From Glandiceps talaboti (Eukaryota; Hemichordata; Enteropneusta; Spengelidae), in the NCBI RefSeq assembly GCF_964340395.1, contig NC_135549.1, positions 9,433,342-9,497,341 on the forward strand: a stretch of DNA of 64,000 nucleotides, written 5' to 3'. How positions within the stretch are numbered: position 1 is the first letter of the stretch; each line of letters opens with the position of its first letter. Position numbers and translations under genes: made by a program. Shown one piece after another: positions 1-17,327 of this stretch. The notes beneath the pieces were generated by a model. The model made no database searches and was not told the DNA's origin. It saw only the letters and a program-made list of their open reading frames with translations.

Positions 1-138
1 TCTTTCATCCGATTCCGACTCTGGGTGCCGGAGAGGATGTGAGCCATGACCAATTCCATGTCCCCTACCCCACAACACAACAGGTAATGTACCCCACGTA
101 CAAATAAACAGTAGCCAAATCCTCACTCGGAATTCCAT
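1..138 (-). CDS. First coding exon of a secreted or membrane protein, partial
   Basis: Reading leftward from an ATG at 138, 46 codons stay open to the window edge. The start sits in an excellent animal initiation context (GCCATGG). The N-terminus has a basic n-region (MEFRVR), a hydrophobic core (IWLLFICTWGTLPVVLWG) and then a polar His/Gly/Ser/Glu-rich stretch, which is the layout of a signal peptide. The first 100 bases are clearly richer in GC than the DNA beside them, as expected of an exon. No domain can be recognised in so short a piece. On the opposite strand, bases 3-92 are also open and end at a possible GTAATG donor. I prefer the minus-strand reading because of the Kozak match and the signal peptide. 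Confidence 0.5.
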   Translation of the reverse strand, partial: MEFRVRIWLLFICTWGTLPVVLWGRGHGIGHGSHPLRHPESESDER

Positions 139-1428
139 GGCTCGTCGCCTAAATACGGTCATAATAATAACATAACAAACGTCAATCTACTAAAGAGACA
201 CTGGAATGGCTAATTCTGTGCTAAAAGTTTGGATAGGACTGAAATCTATTGCATCGTTACACAAATACATGCGTACGAACCAGTGTACGATTGACTTTCA
301 CTACTTTGAATAGGTATCAGCTTGTGTCAGTGTACATCTGAAAGTCACATGACATAGCTCGCCCAATAACAAGTAAGTGTGGTCGTTTCCTTTCCCACAC
401 TGTGTCAAGGGCTAATTCGGAAAGTGACCTGAAATCTTTTATCAAACAGTTGCAGGGGGCGATTATTTCGTCACAAATCTGTGACTCACAGTCTTCCAAC
501 TCGAGAAAAAGTCACAAACAGTAATACGGAAAATGGACTGCAAATGAACCACACGCAATACAAATATTACTGAAAAAACACACGCATCCACAACAAATAT
601 GTTTTCATTGTTTCCGTAATGTCGAAACTAATACAAACTTTAAAAAATTGAAAAGTGTTGTTCGAGATCTGGTCTTGTGATGAGCTCAAAATACACAAAA
701 TTTTCTGACATATGTATGAGATATTGATATGATAATAATAACAATAATAATAACAATAAAGAAGATTTTATAGGGTGCCTAATCTCTGCAGGCAGAGCTA
801 GAGGCGCAGAAGTAAATGGAAAGAAAATTACTGTATGGTAAGAGGAAAAGTGAATTCACAGACACTGGATACTAGGCAATTGGAGAAGGCTGAGACTAAT
901 GTTTAAAGAGATAGGTCATCGTATAATGGGATAAACAATGTAGTTTTGCTTCATTTAGTATATAGGTAGGCCTATATACATAACTACACAGACGGTATTA
1001 TCACAAACGTTTACACCACATACATTCACAGTCTACACAATACGTTATAAAAACATTCTAATCTTGTGTCAAGCCACAATGGTTGATCTAAAACTTTCCA
1101 CACAGCTAAAGCATATCCAATAGTGACTAGTATTGGTCTGAACAGTCAATCTATACCTGTCTGTGATTTAATACATGGAATAAATGATAAACCGTGTGGA
1201 ATGTGTTCTTTTATTTTGCTTCGTTACAATATACATCGTATGTTTTAATATGTGTGTTGATCGTATTATTGTTCGTGTTCGTATCAAGCAATTCAATATC
1301 CCACTGTACCCGGCGTTGCTATTTACAAAATCGTCAAAGCGCCATCAAGATATGTGACAACTAAAATAAATTTATTTCTATTTCAATATCTGATCAAAAC
1401 TTGCATTAGTTCACCATAAGCGATCATG
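139..1428. other. Non-coding, AT-rich
   Basis: No convincing coding exon. A 60-codon open stretch on the minus strand at 317-499 shows no domain and no clear splice sites. This would be the promoter and 5' flank of the gene at 1-138 if that start is right, but I see no TATA box or other core element that I would defend. Confidence 0.4.
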
Positions 1429-2180
<752 letters not shown>

Positions 2181-3082
2181 GCTTAAAATATACCCACATT
2201 GACCAATGGAGTACGCTAGATATTAGCTGCAATAATTGTCGCGTTAGTTTTGATTTTGAATTGTTCTTTTGTTTTTGTGTTTCGTTCCGTTGTTTATCCG
2301 CAAAACAAACACAGCAGGATAGAGTAAGTGGTTGCCATTTTGTGTCAATTTGTACAAACGTATATTGTGTACTGTATACGTATATACAGTACAATGAATC
2401 TACTATGTAATGTCCGACTTTCAGTCATCGACTAGGATCGATCAATGAAAAGTTCGAATGTCACATTCAAGTTGAAATGGGGTTTACACGATTTACATAT
2501 ATTTCATATGCGGATTTCACAATCCTCGTATACATAGGAGTTACCGCCAGCTGTTTGATATGGGGCATTATATGGAAGGTATATTGCTGATACATGTATT
2601 ACATGTAATGCTACTGTATGGTGACAATGTATAATACATGATAATTGATATACGTCCTTGAACGCTGTCAAATTTTGTTTATTGTAGTATGTATCGTTGG
2701 ATGACCCAAAATGACGTGCATGTAACCATACTAGGGTATATAATGTTACAAAGACATTTAACGACCCTCAAAACACTTTAGTCCCTGGTTTACACTTCCA
2801 TATAGCCAACGGTGACACCATGCTGTGTTTTCCCGATATTTCAACTTAGTTCGATTTCACACTAAACGGTCTTTACATTCTGTCGACAAAAGTATTATGG
2901 TGTACTGGTATCAAAACCAATATAATGGCCTCTCTAACAGTGATGTTTTTTGGTATACAATTAAGACAGCGGAAACAGTGGTGCTTCAAATATAAAAAAT
3001 CATATACACACAGCTATGATGTAGTCACTCATACCTCAGACCACTATTTCTGTATAGTGGTCTGAGCTCATACTAATAAGCT
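2181..3082. other. Non-coding; one short hairpin
   Basis: No gene is seen. A perfect 13-bp stem with a 6-base loop lies at 3035-3066 (CTCAGACCACTAT, loop, ATAGTGGTCTGAG), just left of the large foldback element. Confidence 0.5.
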
Positions 3083-3091
3083 TACAACCCA
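3083..3091. repeat. Left 9-bp target-site duplication
   Basis: TACAACCCA directly abuts the left terminal inverted repeat of the 2.7-kb element and is repeated exactly at 5784-5792. Confidence 0.9.
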
Positions 3092-3224
3092 GGGTGACCC
3101 TAAAACGAATGACAACCTGAATGACGGAAAACGAATGACAGCATTTCTAGGTGGCAAACAGTGGAATGACACCCTTTTCTACATTCAGTTAGTTGAATGA
3201 CACCCTCTGCACTGTAGAATCACT

Positions 3225-4195
3225 GGAATGACAGCCGCCACTCTATAAAATAAGTGGAATGACAGCATTTTCAATGCTTTGGAACTGGAATGACAGCATT
3301 TCTAGGTGGTAAACAGTGGAATGACACCCTTTTCTACATTCAGTTAGTTGAATGACACACTCTGCACTATAGAACCACTGGAACGACAGCCGTCACTCTA
3401 TAAAATAAGTGGAATGACAGCATTTCTAATGCTTTGGAACTGGAATGACAGCATTTCTAGGTGGTAAACAGTGGAATGACACCCTTTTCTACATTCAGTT
3501 AGTTGAATGACACCCTCTGCACTGTAGAACCACTGGAATGACAGCCGCCACTCTATAAAATAAGTGGAATGACAGCATTTTTAATGCTTTAGAACTGGAA
3601 TGACAGCATTTCTAGGTGGTAAACAGTGGAATGACATCCTTTTCTACAATCAGTTAGTTGAATGACACACTCTGCACTATAGAACCACTGGAATGACAGC
3701 CGCCACTCTATAAAATAAGTGGAATGACAGCATTTTCAATGCTTTGGAACTGGAATGACAGCATTTCTAGGTGGTAAACAGTGGAATGACACCCTTTTCT
3801 ACATTCAGTTAGTTGAATGACACACTCTGCACTATAGAACCACTGGAATGACAGCCGCCACTCTATAAAATAAGTGGAATGACAGCATTTCTAATGCTTT
3901 GGAACTGGAATGACAGCATTTCTAGGTGGTACACAGTGGAATGACACCCTTTTCTACATTCAGTTAGTTGAATGACACCCTCTGCACTGTAGAACAACTG
4001 GAATGACAGCCACCACTCTATAAAATAAGTGGAATGACAGCATTTTTAATGCTTTAGAACTGGAATGACAGCATTTCTAGGTGGTAAACAGTGGAATGAC
4101 ACCCTTTTCTACAATCAGTTAGTTGAATGACACACTCTGCACTGTAGAACCAGTGGAATGACAGCCGCCACTCTATAAAATAAGTGGAATGACAG
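3225..4195 (+). repeat. Left-arm array, 155-bp higher-order repeat
   Basis: The marker GGAATGACAGCCGCC, or its single-base variants, begins at 3225, 3380, 3535, 3690, 3845, 4000 and 4155, exactly 155 bp apart each time. Within a unit the five monomers are each 31 bp long. They are followed respectively by CGCCACTCTATAAAATAAGT, CATTTCTAATGCTTTGGAAC, CATTTCTAGGTGGTAAACAG, CCTTTTCTACATTCAGTTAG and CCTCTGCACTGTAGAACCAC. Single-base variants (ACCCTCTGCACTGTAG against ACACTCTGCACTATAG) partly alternate between neighbouring units, which points to amplification of paired units. Confidence 0.95.
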
Positions 4196-4214
4196 TTCTA
4201 AACCATTGAAAATG

Positions 4215-5735
4215 CTGTAATTCCACTTATTTTATAGAGTGGCGGCTGTCATTCCAGTGGTTCTACAGTGCAGAGTGTGTCATTCAACTAACTGAATGTA
4301 GAAAAGGGTGTCATTCCACTGTTTACCACCTAGAAATGCTGTCATTCCAGTTCTAAAGCATTGAAAATGCTGTCATTCCACTTATTTTATAGAGTGGCGG
4401 CTGTCATTCCAGTGGTTCTACAGTGCAGAGGGTGTCATTCAACTAACTGATTGTAGAAAAGGGTGTCATTCCACTGTTTACCACCTAGAAATGCTGTCAT
4501 TCCAGTTCCAAAGCATTAAAAATGCTGTCATTCCACTTATTTTATAGAGTGGCGGCTGTCATTCCACTGGTTTTACAGTGCAGAGGGTGTCATTCAACTA
4601 ACTGAATGTAGAAAAGGGTGTCATTCCACTGTTTACCACCTAGAAATGCTGTCATTCCAGTTCCAAAGCATTAAAAATGCTGTCATTCCACTTATTTTAT
4701 AGAGTGGCGGCTGTCATTCCACTGGTTTTACAGTGCAGAGGGTGTCATTCAACTAACTGAATGTAGAAAAGGGTGTCATTCCACTGTTTACCACCTAGAA
4801 ATGCTGTCATTCCAGTTCCAAAGCATTAAAAATGCTGTCATTCCACTTATTTTATAGAGTGGCGGCTGTCATTCCAGTGGTTCTACAGAGTAGAGGGTGT
4901 CATTCAACTAACTGAATGTAGAAAAGGGTGTCATTCCACTGTTTACCACCTAAAAATGCTGTCATTCCAGTTCTAAAGCATTGAAAATGCTGTCATTCCA
5001 CTTATTTTATAGAGTGGCGGATGTTATTCCACTGGTTCTACAGTGCAGAGGGTGTCATTCAACTAACTGAATGTAGAAAAGGGTGTCATTCCACTGTTTA
5101 CCACCTAGAAATGCTGTCATTCCAGTTCCAAAGCATTGAAAATGCTGTCATTCCACTTATTTTATAGAGTGGCGGCTGTCATTCCAGTGGTTCTACAGTG
5201 CAGAGGGTGTCATTCAACTAACTGAATGTAGAAAAGGGTGTCATTCCACTGTTCACCACCTAGAAATGCTGTCATTCCAGTTCCAAAGCATTGGAAATGC
5301 TGTCATTCCACTTATTTTATAGAGTGGCGGCTGTCATTCCAGTGGTTCTACAGTGCAGAGTGTGTCATTCAACTAACTGATTGTAGAAAAGGATGTCATT
5401 CCACTGTTTACCACCTAGAAATGCTGTCATTCCAGTTCCAAAGCATTGAAAATGCTGTCATTCCACTTATTTTATAGAGTGGCGGCTGTCATTCCAGTGG
5501 TTCTACAGTGTAGAGGGTGTCATTCAACTAACTGAATGTAGAAAAGGGCGTCATTCCACTGTTTACCACCTAGAAATGCTGTCATTCCAGTTCTAAAGCA
5601 TTGAAAATACTGTCATTCCACTTATTTTATAGAGTGGCGGCTGTCATTCCACTGGTTTTACAGTGCAGAGGGTGTCATTCAACTAACTGAATGTAGAAAA
5701 GGGTGTCATTCCACTGTTTACCACCTAGAAATGCT
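4215..5735 (-). repeat. Right-arm array, inverted 155-bp higher-order repeat
   Basis: The complementary marker GGCGGCTGTCATTCC begins at 4241, 4396, 4551, 4706, 4861, 5016, 5171, 5326, 5481 and 5636, again every 155 bp. This arm has ten units against seven on the left, so the palindrome is asymmetric by three units. Unit 5016 carries two substitutions (GGATGTTATTCC). Confidence 0.95.
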
Positions 5736-5783
5736 GTCATTCGTTTTCCATCATTCAGGTTGTCATTCGTTTTAGGGTCACCC

Positions 5784-5792
5784 TACAACCCA
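5784..5792. repeat. Right 9-bp target-site duplication
   Basis: TACAACCCA follows the right terminus GGGTCACCC immediately and matches 3083-3091 base for base. Confidence 0.9.
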
Positions 5793-11855
<6,063 letters not shown>

Positions 11856-12111
11856 ACTATACGAAAAGTCATATTTGACCATGTCTTTCCACCGGGGTAA
11901 ATCTTTAGCAGAGGGTGTGTAAATGTGGTGAGTGTGAGACGAAGTGACACCTTTGACTTAATTCACCCCCGGTGACCTCTCCCCTGGGGGCTGTGAACAC
12001 TCAAAAGTGTCACTTTGGCTCGTACTACCCCTTGACAGAGATGGTAGTTAGGTGGGTCACAGGTATGGTAAATGCTGGGTAAAGGTGGGTAAATTTGACT
12101 TTTCGTATAGT
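11856..12111. mobile_element. Hairpin MITE, ACTATACGAAAAGTC ends
   Basis: The left end ACTATACGAAAAGTCA near 11856 is matched by its complement ending at 12111. The interior also folds: GAAGTGACACCTTTGA pairs with TCAAAAGTGTCACTT, and a GC-rich CCCCGG/CTGGGGG stem lies at the centre. Most of its 256 bp can therefore form one imperfect hairpin. No open frame and no convincing target duplication. Confidence 0.65.
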
Positions 12112-13829
12112 AAACCTCAACCGAATCTCTTCTTTTGTGTCAGTAAAATCAATTTAATACTAGACAATAATTTTGAAAAAAAAATAATCAGGTCTACCAC
12201 TCAAGTAGTTGTTTTGTCAACTATTTTTGTCCTTGTTACCACGTCTACTCAAATAAAACCTACCTAAGAGTACCCATTCATTCTCATTCAGGCTACCAGC
12301 CTACCATCCACAGACACCATCACACGATCTAGGTTAGTGTAATCTGTTCACCTTAAGCTTATGAGATTCGCCAAGTTTTATTACAAAAGGGCGATGGATA
12401 TATTCACTTGTTTCAAAGATGGTAGACTGTAATTTGCTAGTTAAATTTCAGTAATTGTACGTGTATTAATGGCTTACAGCTCGATGTAGTTTTAGTGGAG
12501 GTTCGACTAACCCTGGACTTCGCATCACCGTTTCATAGCTGACCCCACCGGCTACCTGTTCCGAATATATGCATGAACCGTTTATTGTTTCGATACTGAG
12601 AGGTATAACATGTAAATATATACATGTACTAGTATACAATGATATTTTCTCTATTTTATCGATTAAGTATTATTTCTATTGAGATGAGAAGTGCATATTT
12701 TTAATCAGCTCACACATCCATATAACACCAGAGGATAAGTGCATTCTTAAGATCTAGCGTAATTACTGAAAATCACTAATTATGCAAATAACTCATTAAA
12801 ATTACAAGCTATACGGTATTATCAAACTTTATGACACGTGCACTTTGTTATCATTAATGTATGTACTAAATTACTTCGATTTATAATCATATTTTAACAT
12901 TCTGAATGACTTAGAAATGGCAAGTAAAGTCAGAAGGAACATTTGAACTGTTTGTTTTATTGAATTTGCCCAAATTTCAGCGATAAAAAATAATTTTCAT
13001 TCACTCATGGTTTTCCTAACCCTGCCATATAGGGCGTCGATTTAAATTTTTTTCATCTAATTGAAGACATTTAGGGTCGTTTGGGTCATGAGCAACAGAA
13101 TTAAGGCTGCCCTTATATATACCTACCAATTACTGTTGTTATCCTTACAATATATATAATGTTCTGACTGTTGCAATGGACATGGTCTTGTTGATAGGCA
13201 TATTTCATACATGTTTTGATATTTTTTTGGCCTGACTAACCAAAAATGTTGTTATCTTTGCAAAATATACTGGCATTGTTGGCTGTTGCTAAGGCCATAT
13301 CAATGGAAGTTGACTATAATCACATGGATTCATGGGTTTTCATTGCCTAACCAATGGTTAAGAATAGGGTTTTGGGGCCACATTTTATTTTTAGCCCCCT
13401 AAGACTAATTTTGAAGATAAAAATTGCCAACATGTGTTTTTTTATATGTGGTCCTATAATGAACGTAACCATATATGTTTCATAAAATTAACATACATTT
13501 CACACGAAAACCCATATGCCCCTGCACTAAAAGGTCAATGAAAGTTGGAGCGAAAAATAATGTCAGGTGATGGGTACATTCGGTGCTTTGTAATTGTGGA
13601 TTTCGATCATGGGCGACTTATTTTGTATGCAATGTAACAAATAACAAATAGGCTTTATACGATACATACGGTAGTTCTACTACAGCTACAATTGAATTTG
13701 TTTGGTAGAAGTTGATGTAATATTAATTATATTATGCCAGTATATTGATGGTGCAAATCGAGAGATCCGATGTTAGTGTAGAGGTCAAACTAACTGGTCT
13801 AACTGGTCTAAAATAGTGATTAAGGTATT
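12112..13829. other. Non-coding
   Basis: AT-rich DNA without recognisable exons or repeats, apart from a short direct repeat of AACTGGTCTA at about 13791-13812 just before the LINE remnant. Confidence 0.45.
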
Positions 13830-14120
13830 TGCTTGATCAAAACTCCACTGAGAAACTTATTCATGCTTTTGTCACTTCACGTTTTGATTATAGTAATACT
13901 GTTTGGCCTCCCAGCATATGAGATTCGGAAGCTTCAAATGATTCAGAATTCTGCAGCTCGTTTAATTGCTAGAGACAAGTGTAACCACGTTACCCCTATT
14001 CTCAAAGAGTTGCACTGCCTGCCAGTACAACAGCATGCAGAAATCACAATTCTCTGCTTAACATTCAAAGTCCTTCACGGTTGTGCACCTAGCTACCTTT
14101 ATCAGTTGCTAACCCGACGT
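13830..14120 (+). mobile_element. CR1/L2-type LINE, reverse-transcriptase 3' remnant with frameshift
   Basis: The conceptual protein has the conserved C-terminal text of CR1/L2-group reverse transcriptases: HAFVTSRFDYSN in one frame, then GLPAYEIRKLQMIQNSAARL, HVTPILKELHCLPV and LTFKVLHGCAPSYLYQLL in another. The frame changes near 13903, so the copy is broken. It is cut at both ends and has no poly-A tail that I can identify. It lies about 250 bp upstream of the sulfotransferase start, in the same orientation. Confidence 0.85.
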
Positions 14121-14384
14121 AGCTCCATTAACACAGAAATTTTAAAATGACAACTTCTCCAAAAGCACTGCCCTGCTTGACTTGTATTTTTGGGGTCAGA
14201 TATGACAATACAGAATTATATTGATATAAATCCTTCGTCCAAACTTTGTGAGCTGTAAGACCTTATACTTCATTTACAGTTTGACTGAAATCATTAATTA
14301 TCCCTTACAATATCTACTTTCATAATGTATGTAAAACATCCTCTGAATTTTCTTTCAGAGAATATAACAACAGAAGAATTGGAT

Positions 14385-17327
14385 ATGACTGGCAAACGGT
14401 TTTCAATAGCTAAAGTTATCTTTGCTTGTGCATTATCATTACCAATATTCGTCTATCTTTTGATAATAAACAATCACTTAATACAACTCCCATTAATTGC
14501 GCCACGAATTGGACATCGTTCAAAGCAGAGGACTAATGCAAGACCATTTGAAGAACTGACATCAGAAGGTAGGGTAACGGTTTCGTGTTAGTACTCTTGT
14601 GAAATGGTTTAGGAGTTGTAATCCTTTATATTTCATATGCATGCGTGGAGAAAGAACGTATGATGAATGAGAACTTGCAAAAAATGTAAATGTCGCCATT
14701 GGAACTTCTTACATTTGATTAATATCGTCTATCCTTCATGAACACAACAACTTTTAATAAACATAACACATATTTTCCAACTTTTCGCGGTTGCCAGGAG
14801 AGGAAATAATGTAGACTCAATACACTGTAGTTGTACAATGTACAAGAGGGAGGTACAATGAAAGAGTGTAACATGATAAAATCATTGGAGGGTCACATAT
14901 TACGAAAGAGACCGAGCATGATCACCTTGCCCCCAATCCACGTAATTACTGAAGGCCCTCATTTTGAGCAAGCTTGGTCAGTGTGATATTACACTGTTTT
15001 CAAGATGAGCTCCTGGTAAAGAGAATCAAAATCTCTTGCTGAAAAAAAACATCATGAGTACATTTGCCATGATATGACATAGATCAGTTTGTTGATTCTC
15101 CCACCTAATGTGTGCAGCCAACTGGCAGACTTGTGATTTTCATTAATTATATGTTGTTTAAGACCAAAAATGAAAAATAACGAGTAATTTGCTTAAATTA
15201 CAAACAGCTTATACTTGCAGCATATCAGTACCAGGCAATATTGACCATTGATTCATTAAATCTGAATCATAAACTTTTGTTATGGCAATAAGTTGAAATC
15301 ATTATTTATTGGGCACTGATGTTTGGATGGGGACCCAAAAATTGATTTGATTGGATACATTGCAGTATGCCGCTACATAAATGTTTACCACAGGTGTTTT
15401 CAATACTGTGCAGAATGTACGATTTTATGATTAAGTCGACATTTATCCTTAAAGGTGCATATGAACTCTACTCACCTTTGGTTGTTTGTTCACCTCAGAT
15501 GATGAATCACGATGTAACATATCACTGTCTCCTGTACACACGCATCCTATCATCGCATTGGCTAGTTTTCCAGGATCCGGGAATACATGGACACGACATC
15601 TCATACAACAGGCTACTGGAATATACACGGGGTCTGTATATCGTGATGGTGACATTATGAAGAATGGTAATTCTACGGTATATTGTAATCTTTACACTAA
15701 AGTACATAATATGTTCTTTTCTGCCACAGAAACTCAACCCCGATGTGAAGAACTAATATTTTTCGTTTGTCTCATTACTTTCTGTACTGTTTCTTTCGGT
15801 AATTGAGTTCCAAAAACAAAACCCACAATGGCAAAGCAAAGCACATTCTCAGCCTCTAGGCTGTGAACAAAATGCATGTACACACAACACACAATAACAC
15901 TTATCTATAAGAGCAAAAAGGCGTTTACACGTGTGTTAGAAATGACTGAGTATGCACAAAGAGGTAAGCGAGTCATTTCGAGTTTTCGAATATTGGTACT
16001 GATTAAATAATGTCATAATATAATTCAAATATGAGATTTGAATACCTGGTTAGAACTCTGCTAGCCTGTTATTGTCATAATACATTCAATATGTCAAAGC
16101 ATTTAAATGAATTTCAGACTGAGTGTGAACGTCAGTTTTACGTCATTAACTAACACGAATCATAATGTTACAGATTGCTTCTTAAACGTGATTTTTCTAC
16201 CCTAATTGAAGGATTCGATGGTGAACGCGAAGACTATAGACTGGGTTCCACTTTGACGGTTAAAACTCATCGTTTCAATACATCGGAATACGCCGCCGCT
16301 ATATTGCTTCTACGTGATCCATACAAGGCATATATAGCAGAGTTTAATCGTAGGAAGACAACGGGCCATACAGGAAATGCCCCCTTTTCAGAATTCCTTA
16401 GCAAAGGTAGGACTGATAACGATTATCCCAACCTTTAATTACCTATATAATCACTGGCTTAATGAAATATCCACATCAATGATCAAAATCAAACAGAATG
16501 AAATTGAAAATGTCCTCGTAGGTTTCGTATAATACTTAGTTGGTACATTCAAAAACGGAATAGTAGGAAGTACTGATGTATTCGTGTTAAAATCAAACCA
16601 CTTCAAGTTGTGTTTGGAACAAAAGTTAATTGAATACTATGGTTTACCAACACAGATGAATTCCCATTTGAAAACACGTATCTTCTCGAGAGACTTAAAA
16701 TGTGCTAATTGGTCTAAAGATTATGCAAGAATATTAAACCTAATATATAATTCTACATTATTTGTCCACGGAAATGTGCCCCCCCCCCGCCAAGTTTTAT
16801 TAGTAGCCAAAAGTACACCCGAAAACATAACTTGCAGTTATGCTCTTGAGGATACTTGACATGCATGGCATGTCATGCAATTTTTTTTATTTTTTTCAAA
16901 TTGTTCAAATAATACTACATCATATGTGTGTGTTTCCACATGCCAAAGTAACCTTATTTTCTCTTTTTTTAAAATTAATCTAGATTGGCATAACTTTGTG
17001 ACTAGACAGAGTGCGCGGTGGGAAAACCACACTGTGTCTTGGATTCATTGCGAAAAACCCTTACTGGTGGTGAAGTATTCGGATCTCAAATGCTGCACAA
17101 TGGCTGAAGTTGGGAAAATTGTTAAATTCGTAGGTTTTGAATTTAGTGCAACAAGAAGAACGTGTGTGGAGAATAATATCCACGGTGCCTTCAAGAGAAC
17201 AGGACAGGCCGTCTCACTCCCTGATCCTTTTACTTCTGCCATGCATAAAAACATCGACAAGAAAATTGCCGCTGTTAATAAGATGTTGGTTGAGAAAGGT
17301 TACAAGGAATTGGAAAGAGAAGTTTAG
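14385..17327 (+). CDS. WSCD-family sulfotransferase, four exons
   Basis: Exons are 14385-14568, 15499-15666, 16212-16406 and 16984-17327. Together they give 891 nt, 296 residues and a TAG stop, and every intron is phase 1. Residues 6-28 form a single hydrophobic anchor ([18 protein letters not shown]) just after a short basic N-terminus, as in type II Golgi sulfotransferases. Residues 84-92 (SFPGSGNTW) are the 5'-phosphosulfate loop that binds PAPS. The [20 protein letters not shown] segment is the 3'-phosphate-binding region. Later come a WENHTVSW segment and [10 protein letters not shown]. Order and wording match the catalytic half of WSCD1/WSCD2, but no WSC domain lies upstream in the window. 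The upstream in-frame ATG at 14325 is unlikely, because a good acceptor (TTTCTTTCAG) ends at 14358. An ATTAAA near 17763 is a weak poly-A candidate. Substrate unknown. Confidence 0.9.
15230..15358. repeat. Fragment related to the 48772-49300 element, inside sulfotransferase intron 1
   Basis: The run GTTGAAATC, then GGGCACTGATGTTT, then GGGGACCCAAAAATTGATTTGATT resembles 49097-49190 in order and wording. No inverted ends remain. Confidence 0.4.

Larger units (their letters stand above)
3092..5783. mobile_element. FB-like foldback transposon made of 31-bp/155-bp repeats
   Basis: The element begins GGGTGACCCTAAAACGAATG and ends with the reverse complement of that sequence. It is flanked by exact copies of TACAACCCA. 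Its left arm (3092-4195) and right arm (4215-5783) are inverted relative to each other and meet at a 19-base loop (4196-4214). Each arm is a tandem array of 155-bp units, each unit being five 31-bp monomers that carry GAATGACA near their start. There is no open frame with transposase character, so it must be mobilised in trans. As I recall them, Drosophila FB elements have the same plan: long inverted repeats built of 31-bp monomers in 155-bp blocks, with 9-bp target duplications and a Mutator-related (NOF) transposase. The similarity seen here is architectural. I cannot confirm sequence homology. Confidence 0.9.

Noticed and set aside
5238-5477. Open frame of 79 codons within the right arm
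   Set aside because: It is a by-product of the 155-bp periodicity; the frame just repeats translated monomers.
3092-5783. Regularly spaced short repeats reminiscent of a CRISPR array
   Set aside because: The material between the conserved 8-mers is itself repeated every 155 bp and is not made of unique spacers. The arms are inverted, and the host is an animal.
14325-14384. Earlier in-frame ATG for the sulfotransferase
   Set aside because: A strong acceptor (TTTCTTTCAG) ends at 14358, so 14325 is probably intronic. The ATG at 14385 sits correctly just before the membrane anchor.
16584-16859. A 91-codon frame inside sulfotransferase intron 3
   Set aside because: The reconstructed exon chain skips it in frame, and its text does not match the family.
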